Shown here in pieces: positions 1-5,409 of a stretch of 5,534 bases of DNA. Position numbers and translations under genes: made by a program. This DNA is from Actinomycetes bacterium (GTDB lineage Bacteria > Actinomycetota > Actinomycetes > Propionibacteriales > Propionibacteriaceae): contig JAEYUH010000011.1 of NCBI GenBank assembly GCA_023432725.1, positions 1-5,534 of the forward strand. Direction: 5' to 3'. How positions within the stretch are numbered: the stretch's first letter is position 1; the number at the start of each line of letters is the position of its first letter. The notes under the pieces were generated by a model. It was not told where the DNA came from. It did no database searches and was given only the letters and a program-made list of their open reading frames with translations.

Positions 1-1
1 G

Positions 2-241
2 CTGGTCGAGGACCTGGCGGGGTACCCCGCCCTGGCGATCACCGCAGGAACCGTCTACCCGCTGCTCGCCCGGCTCGCCGCCGCCGACGTGGTCAGCACC
101 ACCTGGCAGGAGTCGCCGGTCGGGCCGCCCCGGAAGTACTACGCGCTCACCGACAGTGGACGGGAGCGGCTGGCTTCGATGGCCGCCGCGTTCACCTCGA
201 TCTCGAAGTCCATGTCCACGATCCTGGGGGGTGCCCGATGA
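2..241 (+). CDS. PadR-family transcriptional regulator, C-terminal part (5' end outside window)
   Basis: The open frame enters from the left edge and gives 79 residues before TGA. It contains the second half of a PadR winged helix: an ITAGTVYPLLARL segment, typical of the PadR recognition helix (usually S/T-x-GTlYplL-RL), then the beta wing with the hallmark PRKYYALTDSGRERL. The last ~20 residues are a short helical tail, so this looks like a short PadR of about 110 residues (subfamily s1-like). PadR proteins are cytoplasmic dimeric repressors that often control the membrane-protein genes beside them. Here the stop codon overlaps the next gene's ATG (ATGA, 238-241), so the two are translationally coupled. 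The inducer cannot be read from the sequence. The family call is secure; the operator and start are not visible. Confidence 0.9.
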   Translation: MVEDLAGYPALAITAGTVYPLLARLAAADVVSTTWQESPVGPPRKYYALTDSGRERLASMAAAFTSISKSMSTILGGAR

Positions 242-1113
242 TCGCGAGCCTTGACGAGCTGACCCCCGCCGCACGGACGGTGGCCGACGCCTTCCTCGCC
301 GGCGCCGCCGAGGCGGTCGAGCCACGACTGCGCTCCGCGGTCCGCGAGGACCTCACCGCCCACCTGTGCGAACACCTGTGGGCGGACTCCACCGAGGCCG
401 ACGTGAAGCAGGTGATCGAGGAACTCGGGGTCGTCGGTGGTGACGGAGCGGACGCCGGCCGTCGGTTCGCCGAGCAGTTCGCGTCCGGCTTCCGGCTGCG
501 CGGCATGGGGGAGCGGCTGACCGGCTCGCTGTGGAACCCTGCCGACGAGCGGCTCTTCCTGCCCCGCGCGCTCGGCTGGGGCTGGGACCTGAACCTCGGG
601 GCGGTGGCGGTCCGGCTCGGCCTGATCGAGCCCGACGCCGAGGCGGTGCCGTTCACCTCGACCCCCGACCCTGCCTTCCGGGCGGCGGCGCTGGTGCCGG
701 CCGCGCTGGCCGGCGCCACCGTCCTGCACTACCTGGTGCGGGGCCGCCGGCTGCCCGCCGTGCTGCCGTCCCACTGGGATGGCGCCGGCCGTCCCGACCG
801 CTGGGTGCCGAAGGGGCGGGCGGCTGCCCTCGACCTGACGGTCACCGGCCTGGCGGCGGTGGCGGCCGCCTGGGCGGCCCGCTCGTCGCGTCCGGCCCCG
901 GAGCGGGCAGGGCTGCTGGCGGGCACGACCATGGCGGGAACCATCGCGGCGACAGTCACGGTGCTGCGCAGCGACTCGCGGCGGATCGGTGCGCTGGCCG
1001 GTCCCGCGCTGGTGGGCAGTGCGCTGGCCGCTGTCGGAGGAGTGTTGCTGGGGCTGGCGCGAGCCGGTCGCAGGGCTGAACTGGAAGCTGATTTGAGGAG
1101 GAACGATGGCTGA
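238..1113 (+). CDS. Membrane protein with HAAS-like N-terminus, DUF5808-like and DUF1648-like segments
   Basis: This encodes 291 residues. The ATG lies in an ATGA overlap with the PadR stop and is preceded by a G-run (226-231) with 6-nt spacing. Residues 1-85 are soluble and helical, with Leu-rich amphipathic stretches (VREDLTAHLCEHLW, DVKQVIEELG). This resembles the HAAS/DUF1700 domains commonly encoded next to PadR genes. Residues 98-121 (WNPADERLFLP..GWGWDLNLG) resemble the short DUF5808 motif. Residues 171-192 (RLPAVLPSHWDGAGRPDRWV, then PK) match the DUF1648 signature of an HW-x3-G-x-PD core. Likely membrane segments are at about 149-167, 197-213, 224-242 and 250-273. By analogy with HAAS partners of PadR it may be a membrane sensor or anti-regulator; no enzymatic motif is seen. 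The domain assignments are from memory of family patterns, and the function is unknown. Confidence 0.75.
   Translation: MIASLDELTPAARTVADAFLAGAAEAVEPRLRSAVREDLTAHLCEHLWADSTEADVKQVIEELGVVGGDGADAGRRFAEQFASGFRLRGMGERLTGSLWNPADERLFLPRALGWGWDLNLGAVAVRLGLIEPDAEAVPFTSTPDPAFRAAALVPAALAGATVLHYLVRGRRLPAVLPSHWDGAGRPDRWVPKGRAAALDLTVTGLAAVAAAWAARSSRPAPERAGLLAGTTMAGTIAATVTVLRSDSRRIGALAGPALVGSALAAVGGVLLGLARAGRRAELEADLRRNDG
1095..1101 (+). promoter_or_regulatory. Strong Shine-Dalgarno for the CPBP protease gene
   Basis: GAGGAGG ends 4 nt before the ATG at 1106 and lies inside the end of the preceding gene. It fixes the start of the protease gene and explains how the 8-nt overlapping cistron is translated efficiently. 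Confidence 0.8.
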
Positions 1114-2068
1114 GGGCCTGGCGGCGGTCGACTGGCGCAGGGTAGGGCTCTTCTACGGGATCGCGTTCGGCGGGGCTGTCCTGGTGGCCCTTGTGATCTT
1201 CGGTGCGCGGGAGGTCCTCGGCGAGGCCGGCGCCGTGATCGGGATGGCCCTGACCGCTGTGTTCTACATGACGCTCCCGCTGGTCGCCGCCCTGGTCGTC
1301 GAGCGGGTGGCACGACGGCCGATGCTGATCGGCGCCGAGTGGCGCGCGCTGCGCAGCAGGTTCTGGCGCACCTACGGGCGCAACGCGCTGGTGGCGGTGC
1401 TGGCGCTGGTCGCCGTCCTGGCGGTGAGCCTCGCGATCGCCTGGCTGGCAGGGCTCGTCGGCATCCCCGGGGCGGGACGGCTGATCGCCAGCGATGCCGA
1501 ACTCGTCCAGCAGATGCAGCAGATCAACCCCGCGATCCCCGCTGCGGCCGTCCCCGGGATCGCGATCCTGGTGGCGATCACCCTCGTGCAGGGCACCATC
1601 GCCGGCCTCACGATCAACGCCCTGTTCGCCTTCGGCGAGGAGTACGGCTGGCGGGGTGTGCTCGCCGACCTGCTGCGCCCGCTCGGACGGGTTCGCGCCA
1701 CCGCCCTGACCGGCGTGCTGTGGGGCCTGTGGCACGCGCCGATCATCGTGCTCGGCCACAACTACGGGGTGGACTGGGGGTGGGGGATCCTGGTCATGGT
1801 GACCTGGACTGTGCCCTTCTCCTTCGTCCTGACCTGGACGCGGGACCGCACCGGGTCGGTGCTCGCTCCGGCGATGCTGCATGGGCTGTTCAACGCCATG
1901 GTCGGGCTGTTCACCTTCCTGATCATCGGCGGGAACCGGCTGGTGTCCCTGCCGGTCGGCTTGCTGATGGCGCTCGCCCTCACCGTGGTGGCGGCGGTGG
2001 TGTGGCGCCTGCCTGCCGGTGGACGGGCGCCCGCCGCGGTGGAGGCTGAGCCGGCCGTCACCGGTTAG
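1106..2068 (+). CDS. CPBP-family intramembrane glutamic endopeptidase (CAAX/Abi type)
   Basis: This 320-residue, strongly hydrophobic protein has about eight predicted membrane segments. All CPBP (Abi, Rce1-like) motifs are present. Motif 1 is EEYGWRG, with E178, E179 and R183 (EExxxR). Motif 2 is LWGLWHAP, with H210. Motif 3 is AMLHGLFNA, with H259 and N263. In this family the glutamates and histidines activate water for cleavage of peptide bonds inside the membrane. Bacterial members act in prenyl-protein-like processing, bacteriocin self-immunity or membrane-protein turnover. The N-terminus (~12-65) has two membrane segments, and the C-terminus is an Ala/Pro-rich cytoplasmic tail after residue 302. 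The start is set by the GAGGAGG ribosome site and an 8-nt overlap with the preceding gene, so it sits in the PadR-controlled operon. No bacteriocin gene is visible, so the substrate is unknown. Fold and catalytic competence are well supported; the role is inference. Confidence 0.93.
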   Translation: MAEGLAAVDWRRVGLFYGIAFGGAVLVALVIFGAREVLGEAGAVIGMALTAVFYMTLPLVAALVVERVARRPMLIGAEWRALRSRFWRTYGRNALVAVLALVAVLAVSLAIAWLAGLVGIPGAGRLIASDAELVQQMQQINPAIPAAAVPGIAILVAITLVQGTIAGLTINALFAFGEEYGWRGVLADLLRPLGRVRATALTGVLWGLWHAPIIVLGHNYGVDWGWGILVMVTWTVPFSFVLTWTRDRTGSVLAPAMLHGLFNAMVGLFTFLIIGGNRLVSLPVGLLMALALTVVAAVVWRLPAGGRAPAAVEAEPAVTG

Positions 2069-2078
2069 CCGCTGACAC

Positions 2079-2109
2079 GGGCTCCGGGACCCAGCGGGTC
2101 CCGGAGCCC
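2079..2109. terminator. Bidirectional hairpin terminator between convergent genes
   Basis: A perfect 14-bp inverted repeat, GGGCTCCGGGACCC (2079-2092) and GGGTCCCGGAGCCC (2096-2109), flanks a 3-nt AGC loop. It starts 10 nt after the CPBP stop and ends 8 nt from the last base of the minus-strand gene, so one stem can serve both transcripts. There is no T-tract on either side. That is common for actinobacterial stem-loop terminators, but it makes classical intrinsic termination less certain. Confidence 0.8.
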
Positions 2110-2117
2110 TGGCGTCC

Positions 2118-3227
2118 TCAGCGCCTGAGGAAGCCGGCCTTCGACCACTTCCCCTTGGTGGTGATCTTCACTATCGTCCCCGGCACCGGCGGCAGCGTCG
2201 GGTCGAGGTTGATCGTGGTGCCGGCCCATAGCTCGCCGTGCTTGCCGGTCTCGAGCGCCACCACGTTGTGCAGGTCGAGGAAGGGCTTCGCCGTCCCCTT
2301 CCTGACCACCGAGATCCGTCCGGCGAAGTACTCCGCCACGTAGATCTCGCCCTTCGCGCCGATGGCGAGGTTGGTCGCCCCCGCGAACCCGCTGGCGATC
2401 ACTCTCGCCCTGCCGTTCCACGGGTTCACCCGCCACAGCTTGCCGCGCGCGCCCAGGGCGATGGTTTCGGGTCCGCCGGGCAGGGTCGTGACGTAGAGGT
2501 AGCCGTCCTTGCCGACCTCGACATCGGTGGGGACCGCCTCGAACCGGTAGGTAACGCCGACCACGCAGTCCGGCAGGTCGAGCGCCTCCGCGGCCTCCGC
2601 GGTGATCACGTAGGGCTGCGGGGGCAGGGTGGCCAGGGTCCTGATCCTGCCGTGGTGGTCGATCTTCAGGATGCCGTTCGATCCGGCGTCGGCGCCCAGC
2701 CACGACGCGCCGTACGCCGTCACGGAGTAGGCGTGGGAGTCGACCAGCCCCTGGTACTGCGGGCCGAGCGCCGCCACCACGCAGGCGTCATCGGACATCG
2801 GGCCGTAGGTGTACTTCGCGTCGGGGTTCTTCTTCGTCTCGTACCTGAGCGTGTCGACGAACCGGACCAGGCCGCGCGGCCCCTTGATCCGCAGGCCGCT
2901 CATCGTGATGCCTTCGGGCGGGCCGCCCTCGGTGACCGTGTAGGCGAGGTACTTCCCGTTCTTCGAGTGGGCGACGCCCGCGGTGCCGGGGGCGTCGGTG
3001 ACGACGGGGGCTATCGAGCCGTCGGCCTTGAGGCGTCCGACCTGGTTGGCGAACCCGTCCGCGACGTAGACCTTGCCGCGGAACAGGTCGAGGTTGAACG
3101 GGGCTACTACCGCTGTCGACCTCACCACGGGTTCGGGTGGGGACGGGGCCGCGGACGCGATGCCGGGCGTCACGAGCAGGGCTCCTGCCGATAGCAGGAC
3201 GGCGGTGGTGCGAAGAGATGGGCGCAT
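2118..3227 (-). CDS. Secreted ScyD/ScyE-family beta-propeller-like protein
   Basis: The chosen start gives 369 residues. It lies directly before a Sec-type signal peptide: MRPSLRTT, hydrophobic core AVLLSAGALLV, and cleavage at ASA|AP after residue 26. A G6 ribosome site sits 4 nt upstream. An in-frame ATG at 3401 would add 58 residues without signal character and is rejected, because it would also cover the promoter. The mature protein has repeated beta-propeller blades with 'G-x-hydrophobic-YVA' strands: GKVYVADGFANQVGRL (51-66), DGYLYVTTLPGGP (241-253), GKLWRVNPWNGRARVIASG (262-280), GEIYVAEYFAGRISVV (293-308) and GELWAGTT (331-338). The YGASWLGADAGSNGILKI-type strand near 172-189 and the VPTDVEVGKDG blade (232-242) recall ScyD/ScyE proteins. 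That family is named after cyanobacterial scytonemin genes but is widespread and mostly of unknown function. Cys149 and Cys221 are the only cysteines and could form a disulfide outside the cell. No catalytic site is recognised; binding or scaffolding is the likely role. Confidence 0.85.
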   Translation of the reverse strand: MRPSLRTTAVLLSAGALLVTPGIASAAPSPPEPVVRSTAVVAPFNLDLFRGKVYVADGFANQVGRLKADGSIAPVVTDAPGTAGVAHSKNGKYLAYTVTEGGPPEGITMSGLRIKGPRGLVRFVDTLRYETKKNPDAKYTYGPMSDDACVVAALGPQYQGLVDSHAYSVTAYGASWLGADAGSNGILKIDHHGRIRTLATLPPQPYVITAEAAEALDLPDCVVGVTYRFEAVPTDVEVGKDGYLYVTTLPGGPETIALGARGKLWRVNPWNGRARVIASGFAGATNLAIGAKGEIYVAEYFAGRISVVRKGTAKPFLDLHNVVALETGKHGELWAGTTINLDPTLPPVPGTIVKITTKGKWSKAGFLRR

Positions 3228-3231
3228 GGAT

Positions 3232-3237
3232 CCCCCC
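3232..3237 (-). promoter_or_regulatory. Ribosome binding site of the ScyD/ScyE-like gene
   Basis: A GGGGGG run on the minus strand lies 4 nt upstream of the ATG at 3227. It is a weak Shine-Dalgarno match, but together with the signal peptide that follows it decides this start over the longer frame. Confidence 0.5.
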
Positions 3238-3321
3238 AGTGCTGGATGAGTGTGGCCACGTCGGGTGGCCGGGGTGGGAACGCGGCCGGCCAGCGTCGGC
3301 CGCGCCCTTGGGAGCCTCGTT

Positions 3322-3338
3322 GGGCCGTTCGACGGCCC
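3322..3338 (-). promoter_or_regulatory. Short hairpin at the predicted 5' end of the ScyD/ScyE-like transcript
   Basis: GGGCCGT and ACGGCCC form a perfect 7-bp stem around a 3-nt loop. With the promoter at 3346-3374, transcription would begin at about 3338-3340, which would place this stem at the very 5' end of the mRNA. It could stabilise the transcript. A chance GC-rich palindrome cannot be excluded. Confidence 0.35.
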
Positions 3339-3345
3339 TCGCCAC

Positions 3346-3374
3346 ATCTTGGGCGGTGACGGGGAGCGAGTCAA
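3346..3374 (-). promoter_or_regulatory. Sigma70/HrdB-like promoter for the ScyD/ScyE-like gene
   Basis: Read on the minus strand, TTGACT (3374-3369) is a 5/6 match to the -35 consensus. It is followed by a 17-nt spacer and CAAGAT (3351-3346), a fair actinobacterial -10 with the conserved A at position 2 and AT at positions 5-6. This would leave a leader of about 110 nt before the ATG at 3227. The spacing and -35 box are good; the -10 is only moderate. Confidence 0.5.
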
Positions 3375-3380
3375 CGGTTC

Positions 3381-3400
3381 TGTCCCCCGAACGGGGGACA
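3381..3400. promoter_or_regulatory. 20-bp perfect inverted repeat, candidate operator
   Basis: TGTCCCCCGAACGGGGGACA has 9-bp arms around a central AA. It ends 6 nt upstream of the -35 box of the minus-strand promoter and about 145 nt upstream of the divergent protease start. Its two-fold symmetry and position fit a dimeric regulator that could control one or both genes. No named regulon box is recognised. Confidence 0.5.
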
Positions 3401-3532
3401 TTTCGCGGAAGTCGTCCAGGGTGGCCGGCCGGCTGCGGTATCAGGAGCCGGCGTGGGGGACTCCTCTACAGCAGGACGGGCACGCCCGGCAGTGGGCTCA
3501 CTGGGGCGACCGCTCGCGGCACCGAGCCACCC

Positions 3533-3540
3533 GAGGGGGA
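3533..3540 (+). promoter_or_regulatory. Ribosome binding site of the M6 protease gene
   Basis: GAGGGGGA ends 3 nt before the ATG at 3544. It favours this start over in-frame starts further upstream (the frame is open from 3250), whose extra 98 residues show no signal peptide or domain. Confidence 0.6.
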
Positions 3541-3543
3541 CAC

Positions 3544-5406
3544 ATGTCAACACCGATTCAGCCGGCCCTGAACATCAGGGCGCACCACTACGACGACCTG
3601 TGCGTGGTCGCCCCTGCCCCGGACCTGAAGGAGAAGCTGGTCGACCAGTTCGAGCGGCTGCGCGGGCGCGCCAGCGCGCTGGTGGGCCGCAACCTCACGC
3701 TCGCCGGCACCGACCATGTCGGCCTGAACGACGGGCTGATCTTCCCCGGCACCTACTACCCGGTCGGCACCACCGCAGCGGTGGCCCAGCGGGCGGCCCT
3801 CGAGCGCGCCCCGCTGACCGGTGCGGTCAGGGTCGCGGTGGTCCTGGTCGACTTCAGCGACAAGGCGATGGCAACCGGCACCGCCGACCGGTTCGAGGAG
3901 CTGTTCTTCTCCACCGGCGTGCTGCCCCACGGCAGCGTCAAGGAGTACTTCGCCGACGTCTCGGGCGGCCGGATCGACATCCAGGGCGAGGTGGTGGGCC
4001 CGTACCGGATGCCGCAGACCATCGCTGCCTATGCCGGGGCGGACAACGGCGTCCAGGCCGCCACCCCCAACGCGCGCACCCTCGCCAACGACGCCCTCAC
4101 CGCCGCGAACCCGCACCTGGACTTCGGGCCCTACGACAACGACGGCAACGGCTATGTCGACGCGTTCATCGTCGTGCACGCCGGACGCGGCGCGGAGGAG
4201 ACCGGCGCCGCGGCCGACATCTGGTCGCACAAGTGGGTGCTGCCGTCCGAGCGATCGGTGGACGGGACGAAGGTCTACGCCTACCTGACGATTCCCGAGG
4301 ATGCCAGGCTCGGCGTTTCCGCCCACGAGCTGGGGCACCTGCTGTTCGGCTGGCCGGACCTCTACGACACCGACAACACCTCCGAGGGGGTCGGCAACTG
4401 GTGCCTGATGGGCTCCGGCTCGTGGGGCCTGGGCGGTGATCGTCCGGTGCACCCGTCCGCCTGGTGCAAGTCCACCCAGGGCTGGGTGAACGTCATCACC
4501 CAGACCACCAACGGCGATGTCACGGTCGCCGACGTGAAGACCGGCCGCAACGCCTACCGGCTGTGGAAGGACGGGGCCGCCGGGAACGAGTACTTCCTTG
4601 TGGAGAACCGCCAGCAGGCGGGCTACGACGCCTCGCTGCCCGGGCAGGGGCTGCTGATCTGGCACATCGACGAGGCGATCGCCAACAACAAGAACGAGGC
4701 GCACTACAAGGTCGCGCTGATGCAGGCCGACGGTGCCCGGAACCTGGAGAACAACGCCAACCGTGGCGACGGGGGCGACCCCTTCCCCGGCACGGCCGGC
4801 AACACCTCCTTCACCAACTCCTCGACCCCCAACAGCCAGTCCTACGCCGGCTCGAACACCTACGTCTCGGTCACCGGCATCCCCGCCTCGGCGGCGTCGA
4901 TGACAGTGCACGTCACGGTGAGCCAGGCGATCGTCAAGCCGCCCAAGGACGTGCTGAAGGACCACAAGGAGATCATCAAGGAACTGATCAAGGAGCGGCC
5001 CAAGGAGTTCAAGGACGCCAAGGACGGACGCAAGGACACCAAGGACATCAAGGAGGGGTTCAAGGACCTCAAGGACGGCCGCAAGGAGATCAAGGAGATC
5101 AAGGAGTTCGGCGAACACAAGCTCGGCGACAACCTGCCCTTCGATCCGCGCCGACCCTTCGGTTCCTCCGCCGCCGGTGATCTCGACAGCCGGCTGGCCG
5201 CGCTGGAGCAACAGGTGGGCGCCCTGGTGTCGCTGTTCTCCGGCGGGGCCGAGCTGCCCGCCGCAGGCGCGCCGTTCATCGACACCGGAGAGCGACCCCA
5301 GCTGGGCGTCGACCTCGGTCAGCCGTACCTGGGTGACCTGCGGGCCCAGATGGAGTCCGGCTCGGCCGACGCCAAGCTGGCCTACGACAGCCTGCCCCCG
5401 GTCTAG
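3544..5406 (+). CDS. M6-family (immune inhibitor A-like) metalloprotease with Lys-rich C-terminal extension
   Basis: This 620-residue protein has its catalytic domain at about 94-460. It opens with a RVAVVLVDFSD strand and carries an Asp-rich, EF-hand-like loop YDNDGNGYVD (197-206) that probably binds calcium. The zinc motif is HELGHLLFGWPDLYD, with H261, E262 and H265 and a likely third ligand at D272. The Met-turn is CLMGSGSW, with M289. M6 enzymes are zinc endopeptidases, normally secreted. Here the N-terminus (MSTPIQPALNIRAHHYDDL) has no hydrophobic signal core, and residues 1-92 may be a propeptide-like region. The GQGLLIWHIDE segment (367-377) is also typical of M6 proteins. After the catalytic domain come a Lys-rich repeat (465-526), a predicted short coiled coil SRLAALEQQVGALVSLF (549-565) and a tail with PFIDTGERPQLG (577-588). 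The protease fold is confident. The substrate, route of export and role of the extension are unknown. The divergent neighbour encodes an exported protein, and a coupled gene follows. Confidence 0.92.
   Translation: MSTPIQPALNIRAHHYDDLCVVAPAPDLKEKLVDQFERLRGRASALVGRNLTLAGTDHVGLNDGLIFPGTYYPVGTTAAVAQRAALERAPLTGAVRVAVVLVDFSDKAMATGTADRFEELFFSTGVLPHGSVKEYFADVSGGRIDIQGEVVGPYRMPQTIAAYAGADNGVQAATPNARTLANDALTAANPHLDFGPYDNDGNGYVDAFIVVHAGRGAEETGAAADIWSHKWVLPSERSVDGTKVYAYLTIPEDARLGVSAHELGHLLFGWPDLYDTDNTSEGVGNWCLMGSGSWGLGGDRPVHPSAWCKSTQGWVNVITQTTNGDVTVADVKTGRNAYRLWKDGAAGNEYFLVENRQQAGYDASLPGQGLLIWHIDEAIANNKNEAHYKVALMQADGARNLENNANRGDGGDPFPGTAGNTSFTNSSTPNSQSYAGSNTYVSVTGIPASAASMTVHVTVSQAIVKPPKDVLKDHKEIIKELIKERPKEFKDAKDGRKDTKDIKEGFKDLKDGRKEIKEIKEFGEHKLGDNLPFDPRRPFGSSAAGDLDSRLAALEQQVGALVSLFSGGAELPAAGAPFIDTGERPQLGVDLGQPYLGDLRAQMESGSADAKLAYDSLPPV
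4936..5121 (+). repeat. Lys-rich KD/KE repeat region within the M6 protease
   Basis: Residues 465-526 are almost entirely Lys, Asp, Glu and hydrophobics in short K-[DE]-x units. The clearest tandem copies are KDAKDGRKDTKDIKEGF (490-506, nt 5011-5061) and KDLKDGRKEIKEIKEF (507-522, nt 5062-5109), which differ by one glycine. The DNA is likewise repetitive, with AAGGAC and AAGGAG units. The region probably forms a highly charged extended helix linking the catalytic domain to the C-terminal tail. Confidence 0.85.
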
Positions 5407-5409
5407 GCC

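Larger units (their letters stand above)
3228..3543. other. Divergent intergenic region between the ScyD/ScyE-like gene and the M6 protease gene
   Basis: These 316 nt separate two divergent start codons. Open frames run through on both strands, but they lack ribosome sites, signal peptides or family motifs, as is common at this G+C. The left two-thirds hold a minus-strand sigma70-like promoter, a 5' hairpin and a 20-bp palindrome, each listed separately. In the right part (3401-3543), upstream of the protease gene, no convincing -35/-10 pair could be found on the plus strand. Its promoter may be of an extracytoplasmic or other alternative sigma type. Confidence 0.6.

Noticed and set aside
956..1882. 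Minus-strand open frame opposite the CPBP protease gene
   Set aside because: It is His/Asp/Gln/Pro-rich low-complexity shadow sequence, while the plus strand has all CPBP motifs.
2238..3194. Plus-strand open frame (318 codons) opposite the ScyD/ScyE-like gene
   Set aside because: It has Arg/Gly/Asp/Val-rich composition with no domain, and lies opposite a gene with a signal peptide and propeller strands.
3228..3401. 58-codon N-terminal extension of the ScyD/ScyE-like protein
   Set aside because: The signal peptide begins at the internal Met (3227) with its own ribosome site, and the extension overlaps the predicted promoter and hairpin.
3420..3456. GCCGGC repeats suggesting a hairpin
   Set aside because: GCCGGC is self-complementary and very frequent at this base composition; pairing would be short with a long loop.
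3439..3470. Possible -10-like elements (GTATCA, CTACAG) for the M6 gene on the plus strand
   Set aside because: No acceptable -35 box lies at 16-18 nt for either, so the evidence is too weak to call a promoter.
3250..3543. 98-codon N-terminal extension of the M6 protease
   Set aside because: The extension has no signal peptide or domain, covers the divergent promoter and palindrome, and a good ribosome site directly precedes the ATG at 3544.
3547..5211. Long minus-strand open frame (554 codons) opposite the M6 protease gene
   Set aside because: The product is Val/Gly/Arg/Asp-rich with no motifs, and the opposite strand encodes a clear zinc protease. Long antisense frames are expected at this G+C with a GC-rich third position.
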